Below, piece after piece: positions 16,567 to 24,595 of a stretch of DNA of 50,786 nt. Position 1 is the stretch's first letter, and every line of letters begins with the position of its first letter. The position numbers and the translations under genes were made by a program. A model generated the notes under the pieces. It made no database searches. It was not told the origin of the DNA and saw only the letters and a program-made list of their open reading frames with translations. Source of the DNA: UBA6016 sp964568395 (lineage in GTDB: Bacteria; Campylobacterota; Campylobacteria; Campylobacterales; UBA6016); the NCBI GenBank assembly GCA_964568395.1, contig CAZMPN010000014.1, positions 1 through 50,786 of the forward strand. Reading direction: 5' to 3'.

Positions 16567-17811
16567 ATGTTCGAGAGCGCTTTTATACAAAATAGCTTTA
16601 TCGCGCTCGTTCTCGGATTCATTATCGGCATCCAAAGAGAGATGCGTACGCACTATAGCAACTATAAGGAGTTTGGCGGGAGCAGGACGTTCGCCATCAT
16701 CTCCTTTATAGGGTATCTGTCGGCGTTTATCTCTGGTTTTAGCCAGTTTTTTATGATTGCCGCTTTCCTTGCCATAGGGCTTATCGTAACGGCTGCGAAC
16801 GTAGTCAGCCAGATAAACGAGAGACAAAGAGGTATGACTACCGAGTTTTCGGCGTTGACCGCGTTTTTGATAGGCGCGCTTCTTAATTTCATGGAGCCGA
16901 AATACGTCATCTTTTGCGCAATTGTTTTGCTCCTCATTCTAAATCTCAAAGATAAGATACAAGAGCTGGAAAAGTATATCGGCAAAGACGACCTTAACGC
17001 GGCCGTGCTTTTTCTCGCCATGACCTTTGTCGTTTTGCCGGTGTTGCCGGACAAGACGATAGACGATTTCGGTCTTTTCAATCCTTATAACGTCTGGCTT
17101 ATGGTGGTGCTTATAGCCGGCATCTCATTTGCCGGTTATATTGCGGTCAGGATATTCGGTTCCGGCAAGGGCGTTGTTTTGACCGGGCTTTTGGGCGGTC
17201 TCGTCTCTTCGACCGCGGTTACCATCTCGTTATCCAGAAAAGCTGCGGCAAACAATGAGATATCGCAAAAGGCCGCAGTCGGTGTTATATTGGCCTCCAC
17301 GATTATGCTTATTAGGGCGATTTTTGTTATCTCTATTTTTAACAGGGCTCTCCTAAATACGCTTCTTTTGGCGTTTGCTATAGCATTTATCGTCTCTCTT
17401 GGTGTTGCCGCCTTTTTTTACTTCAAGAGCAAGCAAGAAGAGTTTAAGACGATGGAGATCGAGTACAAAAACCCGTTCGACCTCAAAGAAGCGTTACTGC
17501 TCGGTCTTTTTTTCGGGCTTGTGATCGCCCTTGTGAAACTGGCAAAAGAATACGTCGGCGACAGCGGTGTTTACGTCGTTAGCTTCGTATCCGGCATTTC
17601 TGATGTCGATGCGATTATTCTTTCGTTGTCGGAAGTCGCCGGCAGAGGCATAGATGTCAGGGTTGCCAGCATAGGCGTGGTCATCGCCGTCATAACGAAC
17701 AACATGGCAAAACTTCTGATAGCCTACTCTATGGGCACCAGGGAGCTCGCAAAAACTGTAGGTTTTTACTATCTCGCCGTATGTTCGGCGCTCGGCGTCC
17801 TGGTTTTATAG
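16567..17811 (+). CDS. MgtC/SapB-DUF4010 family membrane protein
   Basis: 414 residues and about twelve hydrophobic segments. The first third has the MgtC-like motif LVLGFIIGIQREMR and GGSRTFAIISFIGY; the rest matches the DUF4010 arrangement, with GLLGGLVSSTAVTISLSRKA near 210-230 and SGISDVDAIILSLSE near 340-355. Function is not established; a role in ion homeostasis is often proposed. The gene is coupled to the TPR-like gene (two-base gap). Confidence 0.8.
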   Translation: MFESAFIQNSFIALVLGFIIGIQREMRTHYSNYKEFGGSRTFAIISFIGYLSAFISGFSQFFMIAAFLAIGLIVTAANVVSQINERQRGMTTEFSALTAFLIGALLNFMEPKYVIFCAIVLLLILNLKDKIQELEKYIGKDDLNAAVLFLAMTFVVLPVLPDKTIDDFGLFNPYNVWLMVVLIAGISFAGYIAVRIFGSGKGVVLTGLLGGLVSSTAVTISLSRKAAANNEISQKAAVGVILASTIMLIRAIFVISIFNRALLNTLLLAFAIAFIVSLGVAAFFYFKSKQEEFKTMEIEYKNPFDLKEALLLGLFFGLVIALVKLAKEYVGDSGVYVVSFVSGISDVDAIILSLSEVAGRGIDVRVASIGVVIAVITNNMAKLLIAYSMGTRELAKTVGFYYLAVCSALGVLVL

Positions 17812-17835
17812 GGCGGGAGTGAAGTATTTATTGTG

Positions 17836-17841
17836 TAAAAT
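17836..17841 (+). promoter_or_regulatory. Likely -10 box for the propeller-like lipoprotein operon
   Basis: GTGTAAAAT directly after the DUF4010 gene, 29 bases before the lipoprotein ATG, which has GGAG seven bases upstream. Confidence 0.4.
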
Positions 17842-17870
17842 TGGATAGATTTAAGCAAATGGAGATATAT

Positions 17871-18893
17871 ATGAAAAAAACCCATCTCGCCATTCTCGGC
17901 TTATTCGTAGCCGTAATTTTTGGAGGATGTTCTTCAAAAAGCTATTTTGAGCCGAAGCAAATCGATGGGAAGGTTGATTTTGATTCAAAAATTAGCTCCA
18001 AATTGGTATCCGTAAACTCTCAAGGCGCAACGTTGGAAAACGGGCAGTTCGTTACAAAAGCCGGTATCGGCGGTTTCAATCTTCCTAAAGGGTACGAGTT
18101 TTTTTCAAAAACAGGTAAATTCGTAACCGCCGGAAACGAGCTTGGGGATGTGGCGGTATTCGACGAGAGCGGAAAAGAGCTCTATAAGCACAATTTTGAC
18201 AGCAAGGTTGCCACGGCTAACGCCAAAGACGGTGTTTTGGCGCTTATCACATCCGATAATACGTCTGTTTTGTTCGACCTTAAAGAAGCAAAAATGCTAT
18301 TTAAGCAAAAAAACGACTCATCGTATGCGGTGGATGCAAAGATTGCGGCGCCTTATTTCCTTAACGAGCTCGTTATTTTCCCTACGCTTGACGGAAAACT
18401 GCTTGTTGTGGATATAAACGATAAAAAAGTGGTAAAAGACGTTGTTATCAGCAGTGAGAAAAACTTCAACAACGTTATATTTTTTGACGTCATAGATAAT
18501 AGACTGGTGGCTGCCACGCCTACAAAAGTAATCTCCATAAATCCTAAGTTTGCGAACTTTTTGGATGCCGATGTAGTTGACATTATATTCATAAAAGACG
18601 GGGTGTACGTATTTACAAAAGACGGCAGGATAATATTGACCGACCCCGATCTAAGAGTGTTAAAAGAGAAAAAATTTCCGTTCGCCAGATTTGTCGGCGT
18701 TATCTATGGCAAATATATCTATGCCGTTGAAAAAGAGGGATACCTGATAGCTACCGATATCAATCTTGCCTCATCTAACGTATTTAAGTTTTCAGCCCCT
18801 TTTTACGGAATGTCGAGCGGCTTTGAGGATTTCTTGTTTACAAGCGGGGATTCCATATTCTATGACAATAAGCAGTTTAAACTGGCAAAATAG
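17871..18893 (+). CDS. Lipoprotein with beta-propeller-like repeats
   Basis: 340 residues from the ATG at 17871, which has GGAG at good spacing. The signal peptide ends in IFGGC, so it is a lipoprotein. The mature part consists of repeated short strands of the type TADGNELGDVAVFDESGKELYK, DGKLLVVDINDKKVV and DGVYVFTKDGRIIL, as in PQQ/WD-like propellers. A BamB-like scaffolding role at the outer membrane is conceivable but not shown; BamB proteins are also lipidated propellers of similar size. The stop codon overlaps the GTG start of the recombinase by one base. Confidence 0.72.
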   Translation: MKKTHLAILGLFVAVIFGGCSSKSYFEPKQIDGKVDFDSKISSKLVSVNSQGATLENGQFVTKAGIGGFNLPKGYEFFSKTGKFVTAGNELGDVAVFDESGKELYKHNFDSKVATANAKDGVLALITSDNTSVLFDLKEAKMLFKQKNDSSYAVDAKIAAPYFLNELVIFPTLDGKLLVVDINDKKVVKDVVISSEKNFNNVIFFDVIDNRLVAATPTKVISINPKFANFLDADVVDIIFIKDGVYVFTKDGRIILTDPDLRVLKEKKFPFARFVGVIYGKYIYAVEKEGYLIATDINLASSNVFKFSAPFYGMSSGFEDFLFTSGDSIFYDNKQFKLAK

Positions 18894-19726
18894 TGAAAAG
18901 CCCGGAGCTTGAGGCTTTTTTAGAGTATATTACGGTTATTAGGGCTCTCAGTAAAAATACGATTTTGGCCTACGAGAACGATCTTGTGGAGTTTGAGGCG
19001 TTTGTCAAAAAACCTTGCATAGAAGCCGAGAGCGGAGATGTTCTATCGTTTTTGTCTTGTTTTGAGAACGGCTTTACGTTAAATAGAAAGCTATCTGCCA
19101 TAAACTCTTTTTTTGATTTTTGTTTTTCGCAGGACTGGGTGAGCGATAAACCTCTTTTGAGACACTCGAAACTTCCGCGCTCTTTGCCGAAGTTCCTTGA
19201 GTATGAGTTTATCTTGGAATCGTTGGCAAAAATAGACAAAAAAGCGTGGCTTGGGCTAAGGGACGAGGCTTTTATCCTGTTTTTGTACGCCAGCGGCTGC
19301 CGGGTTAGCGAAGCGCTATCAGTCAAATATTCCGATATTGAAGACGGATGGCTTAGGATACGTTCCGCAAAAGGCGATAAAGAGAGGATGGTGCCTCTTG
19401 CCTCGAAAGCGTTGGAGAGTATAGAACGTTATTTGGCCGCCAGACCGTTTAAAAGCGAGTATATATGGCTTAACTATAGAGGCGAAAGACTCAGTAGAAT
19501 ATCGGCCTTTAAAATAACGCAGACATACCTAGGCGTTTCACCCCATACATTAAGACACTCTTTCGCGTCGTCTTTGATTGTGGGCGGAGCCGATTTGGTA
19601 ATAGTTCAGGAGCTTTTAGGGCACTCGTCGATTAATACGACGCAAATATATACGCACATCAAGAAACAAAATTTGCGGGATACGGTTCTTAGACACCACC
19701 CGCTGAGGGGTGAGATAAAGATATGA
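18893..19726 (+). CDS. Xer-like tyrosine recombinase
   Basis: 277 residues with an N-terminal SAM-like core-binding domain (FLEYITVIRALSKNTILAYEND) and a C-terminal catalytic domain. Active-site residues are all present: R137 (SGCRVSE), a Lys near 161 (AKGDKERM), H218 and R221 (HTLRHS), H244 (LLGHSS) and nucleophile Y253 (TQIYTH). Size and motifs are those of XerC/XerD, shorter than the XerH that I recall resolving chromosome dimers in Campylobacter and Helicobacter. It may be the housekeeping dimer-resolution enzyme or a stand-alone recombinase. It starts GTG overlapping the lipoprotein stop and overlaps coaX by four bases, so it lies inside a housekeeping operon, with no sign of an integrated element. 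Confidence 0.87.
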   Translation: MKSPELEAFLEYITVIRALSKNTILAYENDLVEFEAFVKKPCIEAESGDVLSFLSCFENGFTLNRKLSAINSFFDFCFSQDWVSDKPLLRHSKLPRSLPKFLEYEFILESLAKIDKKAWLGLRDEAFILFLYASGCRVSEALSVKYSDIEDGWLRIRSAKGDKERMVPLASKALESIERYLAARPFKSEYIWLNYRGERLSRISAFKITQTYLGVSPHTLRHSFASSLIVGGADLVIVQELLGHSSINTTQIYTHIKKQNLRDTVLRHHPLRGEIKI

Positions 19727-20352
19727 TTTTATGCGATATCGGAAATAGCTTTTATCATTTCTACAAAGAGGGGAAGGTTTGGAGAGAGCCGGTGTCTGGC
19801 ATGCCGTCTTTGGCTGAGGATGAGCAGATTTTTGCCGTTAGCGTAAACGCCGATGCGCTCCAGAGATTATCAAGGAAATACGACACGATTGATTTATCGG
19901 ACGAACTGCCTTTTGATACCGAGTATGTCGGGCTGGGCGCAGATAGGGCTTTTGCCTGCTATGCGGCAAATGACGGCGTTATCGTTGACGCAGGTAGCGC
20001 CATAACGGTGGATATTATGCAAGAGGGGCTACATCTTGGCGGATTTATATTGCCGGGCATATCAACATTTGTTGAGTCTTACGCTAAAATTTCAAAAAGA
20101 CTTGATGTCGGTTTTAATATGGGCGTTAATCTTGACGCTCTGCCTCAAAACACGAAGGATGCTATAAGTTACGGCACTATGATATCGATTGTGGGGGCCA
20201 TAAAAGAGGCCTCTAGGAATAAATTTATATATTTTACCGGCGGAGACGGCAAGTTTTTATCTAGATTTTTTGAAAATAGATCGGCCGTTGACGACACGCT
20301 GATTTTTAAAGGGATTATGAAGTTGATTAAAGAGAAGGGGTTTGTATGCTGA
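19723..20352 (+). CDS. coaX: Type III pantothenate kinase
   Basis: Catalyses the first step of coenzyme A synthesis. The ATP-binding DIGNSFYHFY is at residues 5-14, GLGADRAFACYAA near 70-82, DAGSAITVD near 88-96 and GGFILPG near 107-113, all CoaX motifs. It is short (209 residues against about 250), which is common in Campylobacterota. ATG overlaps the recombinase stop (ATGA), and the gene overlaps hisG by seven bases. Confidence 0.9.
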   Translation: MILCDIGNSFYHFYKEGKVWREPVSGMPSLAEDEQIFAVSVNADALQRLSRKYDTIDLSDELPFDTEYVGLGADRAFACYAANDGVIVDAGSAITVDIMQEGLHLGGFILPGISTFVESYAKISKRLDVGFNMGVNLDALPQNTKDAISYGTMISIVGAIKEASRNKFIYFTGGDGKFLSRFFENRSAVDDTLIFKGIMKLIKEKGFVC

Positions 20353-20963
20353 CGATTGCTTTGCCAAAAGGCAGAATAGCGGACGAGACGCTGGCTTTGT
20401 TTTCGAAAATATTTAATAGCGATTTTAAATTCGAAGATAGAAAGCTGATACTGGAAAAAGACGGCTTTAGGTTTTTGCTCGTAAGGAATCAGGATGTTCC
20501 TACGTATGTCTATTACGGTTCATGCGACCTCGGCGTAGTTGGATTTGATGTTTTGGAAGAAAAGGGGCTCGATTTGGCTCAGCTGCTTGATCTAGGACTC
20601 GGAAAGTGCAAGGTCGTGGTGGGAATGAAAAATACAGAAAAATTGGACTACACGAAGCATAAAATCAGCATAGCGACAAAAATGGAGAATATTACAAAAA
20701 ACTTCTTCGCAAAAAAGGCTATGGCGGTAGAGGTTATAAAGCTTTACGGCTCTATCGAGCTTGCTCCTCTTGTTGGTCTTGCCGATGCGATAGTTGATAT
20801 TGTGGAGACCGGCGCTACGATGAAGCAAAACGGGCTGCACGAGGTAGAGACTATTATGACCTCGTCCGCAAGGCTTGTGGCAAACAAAAACAGCTTTGTG
20901 ACTAGAAAAAAAGATATTTTAAAGCTGACGGAACTTATCGAAAATGAAATCAAACGGGCTTGA
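20346..20963 (+). CDS. hisG: ATP phosphoribosyltransferase, short form
   Basis: First enzyme of histidine synthesis. Starts LTIALPKGRIADET and carries DLGVVGFDVLEE and the PRPP-binding region DAIVDIVETGATMKQNGL near residues 142-160. At 205 residues it lacks the C-terminal regulatory domain; the short form in characterised species needs HisZ as partner, and no hisZ is visible in this window (the HisRS-like gene at 28750 is a true hisS). Overlaps coaX by seven and the methyltransferase by 20 bases. Confidence 0.94.
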   Translation: MLTIALPKGRIADETLALFSKIFNSDFKFEDRKLILEKDGFRFLLVRNQDVPTYVYYGSCDLGVVGFDVLEEKGLDLAQLLDLGLGKCKVVVGMKNTEKLDYTKHKISIATKMENITKNFFAKKAMAVEVIKLYGSIELAPLVGLADAIVDIVETGATMKQNGLHEVETIMTSSARLVANKNSFVTRKKDILKLTELIENEIKRA

Positions 20964-21636
20964 GCTCTATGCGACAATCGAGGATATGCTCGATTTTTCG
21001 GACGCAATAGATACGCTATATTCCGCCCATAGGGATATGCTAAAAAAGCTCGGCGCAAAAACCGTCCTCGATATAGGATGCGGAAGCGGAGCGTTTGGAT
21101 TGTCTCTCGTAGAAGAAGGGTGTGACGTATTCGGTATAGACGTCAGCGAAAAGATGGTTGAAAACTCAAAAAAAGCAGGGCTAAAGGCAGAGTGTATCAA
21201 TCTTTGCGATCTAAACGGCAGCTATGAAGCCGCAACGGCGGTGTTCGACGTTTTAAACTACATGGACGAGAATGAATTATCTAAATTTTTCGGCTGTGTG
21301 CGAAACGTTCTAAAAAAAGACGCTTATTTTCTGGCCGATGTAAATAGTTTTTACGGTTTTGATGAGGTTGCCCAAGGCGTCATAGCTATAGAAAAAGAAG
21401 ATAGGTATGCGGTGATAGAAGCCGAGTTCGACGGTAGAGAGCTGATAACCCAAATGAAGCTTTTTACAAAAGAAGAGTCCGGACTTTACAAAAGAGAAGA
21501 GGGAAGTATAGCGCAATACTATCACGATAAAAAAAGTATGCAAAAATTATCAGGTATGAAAATTGTGGATATAGTAGAAATCGGGCTCTACGGAGAGAAG
21601 CCCGATAAATATTTGTACGTCTTTAAAAACGCTTAG
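20944..21636 (+). CDS. SAM-dependent methyltransferase
   Basis: 230 residues, class I Rossmann fold. Motif I is VLDIGCGSGAFGLSL near residues 39-53, motif II VFGIDVSEKM near 60-69, followed by AATAVFDVLNYM. The substrate is unknown; it is not a recognisable RNA or quinone enzyme. The start lies inside hisG by 20 bases, so translation is coupled. Its stop codon interlocks with that of rpsR on the other strand. Confidence 0.8.
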   Translation: MKSNGLELYATIEDMLDFSDAIDTLYSAHRDMLKKLGAKTVLDIGCGSGAFGLSLVEEGCDVFGIDVSEKMVENSKKAGLKAECINLCDLNGSYEAATAVFDVLNYMDENELSKFFGCVRNVLKKDAYFLADVNSFYGFDEVAQGVIAIEKEDRYAVIEAEFDGRELITQMKLFTKEESGLYKREEGSIAQYYHDKKSMQKLSGMKIVDIVEIGLYGEKPDKYLYVFKNA

Positions 21637-21890
21637 TCTTGAAGCGAGCCTGCTACGGCGTTTTTTCTATCTACGATATAAGGAATAAGCGCCATATGTC
21701 TTGCTCTTTTTATCGCTAGACCTACCATGTCTTGAGCGCTTTTGCTGTTGCCGGTTAGTCTTCTTGGCATAATTTTGAATCTTTCAGATAGCGTATGCTT
21801 TAGAAGCTTTACGTCTTTATAATCTATAAACTCTAGTTTTAGTTCAGAGTATTTGCAATGTTTTTTTGCGTATTTTCTTTTTTCTGCCAT
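21633..21890 (-). CDS. rpsR: 30S ribosomal protein S18
   Basis: 85 residues with the S18 core: FIDYKDVKLLKHTLSERFKI and MPRRLTGNSKSAQDM, then LAIKRARHMALIPYI. Binds 16S rRNA with S6 in the platform of the small subunit. Last gene of the rpsF-ssb-rpsR operon, an arrangement found widely in bacteria, 14 bases after ssb. Confidence 0.97.
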   Translation of the reverse strand: MAEKRKYAKKHCKYSELKLEFIDYKDVKLLKHTLSERFKIMPRRLTGNSKSAQDMVGLAIKRARHMALIPYIVDRKNAVAGSLQD

Positions 21891-21904
21891 TTTATTTTCC
21901 TTTG

Positions 21905-22366
21905 TTAAAACGGTATTTCATCGTCTTGAATATCTATTTCAGGAACTCTTGGAGCCTGGCTATTTGCCGGTTTTGAGTATCCTACCTCTCTGTCTGAAAA
22001 GTCGCCGTCACCGCCGCTCTCAAAGCCGCCTTCAGAAGATTTTGAATCCAAAAATTGGAAACTTTCTACCGATAGTACGTGCTTGCTGCGTTTTTGGCCG
22101 CTTTGGTCTACCCACTGCTCTAGTACGAGTCTGCCCTCGACTAGGACTTTTTTGCCTTTTAGCATATATTGGTTGGCTATTTCGGCGGATTTTCCGTATA
22201 TTACTATGTCGATAAACATAGTCTCGTCTTTTTTCTCGCCGGTTGTTTTATCTTTCCAAGTTCTATTGACGGCCAGACCGGTTTTTGCAACCGCCGAACC
22301 GCTCGGCAGATACCTTAGTTCTATCGCCCTTGTCGTATTGCCTATTAATAGAACCTTGTTAAGCAT
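21905..22366 (-). CDS. ssb: Single-stranded DNA-binding protein
   Basis: 153 residues. N-terminal OB fold starts with LNKVLLIGNTTRAIELRYL and contains GKSAEIANQYMLKGKKVLVEGRL; a Gly/Ser-rich linker leads to the acidic tail DIQDDEIPF, which recruits replication and repair proteins. Lies between rpsF and rpsR. Confidence 0.97.
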   Translation of the reverse strand: MLNKVLLIGNTTRAIELRYLPSGSAVAKTGLAVNRTWKDKTTGEKKDETMFIDIVIYGKSAEIANQYMLKGKKVLVEGRLVLEQWVDQSGQKRSKHVLSVESFQFLDSKSSEGGFESGGDGDFSDREVGYSKPANSQAPRVPEIDIQDDEIPF

Positions 22367-22369
22367 TTA

Positions 22370-22735
22370 TCAGCCTTCTTGTTTTTTTGTTTGTTTTGCG
22401 TTGGCTTTTTCAACCATCGCATTCCAAGCTTTTACTTCGGCTTGTTTTTGGTATTTTAGCGTCATGAACTTCATAACGTCTTCTGTAATAGTGTAAATTC
22501 TTTCAAGTTCAAGAAGAGCTTTGCCTTCTGATTTGAAGTATGCTACGTAGTAGTAGCCTCTGTCGAATTTTTGTACTTTGTATGCAAGTTTTTTGCTACC
22601 CCAATCTTCAGTAGCAACTATTTCGCCGCCCTGGGAAGTGATAACATCTTTTATGAAGTTGATTCTTGCCTGTGTTTCTTCAGGCGTAAGAGTTGGTTTG
22701 AGAACAAACATTGTCTCATATAGGTTTTGTGCCAT
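22370..22735 (-). CDS. rpsF: 30S ribosomal protein S6
   Basis: 121 residues with YETMFVLKPTLTPEE at the start, TEDWGSKKLAYKVQKFDRGYY in the middle and a basic Lys/Gln-rich tail. Partner of S18. First gene of the operon, with GAAGGAG before the ATG and ssb three bases after its stop. Confidence 0.97.
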   Translation of the reverse strand: MAQNLYETMFVLKPTLTPEETQARINFIKDVITSQGGEIVATEDWGSKKLAYKVQKFDRGYYYVAYFKSEGKALLELERIYTITEDVMKFMTLKYQKQAEVKAWNAMVEKANAKQTKKQEG

Positions 22736-22760
22736 TAAAGCTCCTTCTGGATTTCACCCG

Positions 22761-22775
22761 AGGCTGTTAGAGCCT
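22761..22775 (-). promoter_or_regulatory. Hairpin in the rpsF leader, possible S6:S18 autoregulatory site
   Basis: In the rpsF leader, AGGCT pairs with AGCCT around a five-base loop, followed by CGGG; it lies between a TACAAT-like -10 (22800-22805, minus strand) and the rpsF SD. S6:S18 leader elements regulate this operon in many bacteria, but I cannot confirm the consensus. Confidence 0.3.
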
Positions 22776-22805
22776 ATAGGTAAGGATTTTGGAACGGCAA
22801 TTGTA

Positions 22806-23792
22806 CTATAAATTGTTTTGAAGTTTTATTAAGTAGTGTATCAGCGTAGCTTTTTTATCCGAATTTTTAGACAATTTTAGGCTTAGATCTGCTTCAAGCA
22901 GAATTTCCAACATCTTTACGTAGTTTTTGTAGCCTATTTTTATGGCTTTTGCGGCTTTTGCCTTTGCTACGAAATCCGGAAGCGGCTTACCTGTTATTTT
23001 TCTTGCGTCTATTGTGCCGTAAGCCTTTGAGTATAGCAGGAACAAAAAAAGCTCCTGTAGGTAGTATTCAAAAAACAGCACTATCCTGACTTCGTCAAAC
23101 TCCGCTTTTTCAAGTATTCTGAATAGCTGTTTGTAGAAATCCTTTTTATCCAATACGGCTTCAAAAAACTTTTCCAACACAGTATCGTCGGATTCCTCGA
23201 CAACCGCTTTTACGTCCCTTTTGTTGACCTCAGAATCTATGGCCAAAAATTTTTCAAGTTCTTTAACCGCAGCCTCGAGATCCATATTTTTAAGGGTCAA
23301 CAGTTCTTCCAGTGCGTCCGAGGCCATGTTTATATTTTTTTGCATCGCCTCCGCTTTTAGATACGCCGCGGCTTCTTGCATCGAGTTTGGATTGAAGAAT
23401 CTGACGAATAGGGCGCTATTGGCGGCCGAAAATAACTCGTAGTAGTCTTTATCTTTGTTTGTCATATCGCCCAAAAATCTAAATACGAATAGCGCGTCGT
23501 TTTTATCGGCTATACTTATTAGCTCCTTGATGTCGTTTTTCGGGATTTTTTTATCGCTTTTTATCAGAAGGACCAGCTTGTCGCCAAACAGAGAGTTTTG
23601 CGATATAAAGTTTTTCGCCTCCGCAAAAGAGTATTCGTCGAAATACATTTTTAAAATATCGCACGCCTCTCCGGCCGTTTTAATAATCTTATCGGAGTAT
23701 AGGTCGGCAAGGTAGTCGCATGCGCCAAAAAGCATTGCCGATTTGATAGGTTTGTTTGATTTTAGGTGTAAATCGAGCTCTCTTTTATCCAT
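22806..23792 (-). CDS. holA: DNA polymerase III delta subunit
   Basis: 328 residues. The layout and motifs fit the clamp-loader delta subunit: an N-terminal AAA+-like region with AMLFGACDYLADLYSDKI and ALFVFRFLGDM, a helical middle (LDLEAAVKELEKFLAI) and a C-terminal collar domain (LKLSKNSDKKATLIHYLIKLQ). HolA opens the beta clamp. Family identity is diverged, so confidence is below that of neighbours. It lies just upstream of the rpsF operon on the same strand, with a 70-base gap holding the rpsF promoter. Confidence 0.78.
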   Translation of the reverse strand: MDKRELDLHLKSNKPIKSAMLFGACDYLADLYSDKIIKTAGEACDILKMYFDEYSFAEAKNFISQNSLFGDKLVLLIKSDKKIPKNDIKELISIADKNDALFVFRFLGDMTNKDKDYYELFSAANSALFVRFFNPNSMQEAAAYLKAEAMQKNINMASDALEELLTLKNMDLEAAVKELEKFLAIDSEVNKRDVKAVVEESDDTVLEKFFEAVLDKKDFYKQLFRILEKAEFDEVRIVLFFEYYLQELFLFLLYSKAYGTIDARKITGKPLPDFVAKAKAAKAIKIGYKNYVKMLEILLEADLSLKLSKNSDKKATLIHYLIKLQNNL

Positions 23793-23861
23793 ATATTTAT
23801 TGTACTAAAAATGAGTTGTAAAAAAATTGTCGGCTTTTTTACGAAAAAATTTACAAAAAAC

Positions 23862-23890
23862 TTGACATACGGAATATATTTTAATATAAT
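23862..23890 (+). promoter_or_regulatory. Consensus sigma70 promoter of the NlpC/P60 gene
   Basis: TTGACA (23862-23867), a 17-base spacer and TATAAT (23885-23890): both hexamers perfect at ideal spacing, unusual in this phylum. The predicted start point coincides with the ATG at 23897, so the mRNA would have no leader. Confidence 0.8.
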
Positions 23891-23896
23891 CAGGGC

Positions 23897-24451
23897 ATGT
23901 TGTTTAAAAGAGAAAGTTTACTAAAAATTTACATTTTGTCTTTTTTTGCTTCAACCACACTTATGGCGGCTCCTGCGTCTATCCAGATCGACGAAAACGA
24001 GAATAACTTTATCGTGGTTAAATCAAAAGAAGATGCCGATGTTTCAGGACAAGAGAGAAGAGATACCGACTTTTTGTCCGCAAGATTCGAAAAGATTTCA
24101 AAAGTCGCAAAAGAACTTATAGGCATCAAGTATAAATTGGGCGGCACGAGTCCTAAAACAGGTTTTGATTGCAGCGGTTTCGTTAGTTATGTATTTAATG
24201 AGGGGGCCGGTATTAAGCTTCCTAGAAGCTCCAGAGAGATGAGAACCGTAGGAAACCCAGTTGACCTTAAATCGTTGAAACCTGGGGATTTGATTTTCTT
24301 TAAGATAAACACTTCCCATGTCGGCATATATATAGGCGACAACAAATTTGTACATGCTCCTAGTACGGGCAGGTCCGTTTCCGTAGATAACCTGATGAGC
24401 TCATTCTTCCAAAATAGGATTGTAGGCGCAAGAAGAATAATCAACGAATAA
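23897..24451 (+). CDS. NlpC/P60 cell-wall endopeptidase
   Basis: 184 residues with a signal peptide (about residues 10-26, ending in TTLMAAPA). The catalytic domain has IGIKYKLGGTSPKTGFDCSGFVSYV, with Cys in FDCSGF near residue 94, PGDLIFFKI, and His in TSHVGIYIGDNKFVHAP near 140. Such enzymes cut gamma-D-Glu-diaminopimelate bonds in peptidoglycan stems. The ATG lies seven bases after a perfect TATAAT and has no SD; no better start leaves an intact signal peptide. Monocistronic, divergent from holA. Confidence 0.88.
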   Translation: MLFKRESLLKIYILSFFASTTLMAAPASIQIDENENNFIVVKSKEDADVSGQERRDTDFLSARFEKISKVAKELIGIKYKLGGTSPKTGFDCSGFVSYVFNEGAGIKLPRSSREMRTVGNPVDLKSLKPGDLIFFKINTSHVGIYIGDNKFVHAPSTGRSVSVDNLMSSFFQNRIVGARRIINE

Positions 24452-24526
24452 TAACAGGTTGATTGCTATCAGTGCCACTTTCCTCTCCAATTATAAGATT
24501 TCAATATATTTAACTTCAAATTTTTT

Positions 24527-24540
24527 AAACTTTAAAGTTT
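24527..24540 (+). promoter_or_regulatory. 14-bp perfect palindrome upstream of the cytochrome gene
   Basis: AAACTTTAAAGTTT is its own reverse complement. It ends 17 bases before a CATAAT-like -10 (24558-24563), so it would overlap the -35 region of the cytochrome promoter and may be an operator. The rest of the 144-base gap (24452-24595) shows nothing else clear. Confidence 0.4.
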
Positions 24541-24595
24541 CTTTTAGTTTTCTTAGCATAATATGAGATGTTTAAAATTTAAAGGAGAGTAGATT

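Noticed and set aside
18893..19726. Integrase of a genomic island
   Set aside because: The gene overlaps housekeeping neighbours on both sides and no tRNA, att repeat or cargo genes are present.
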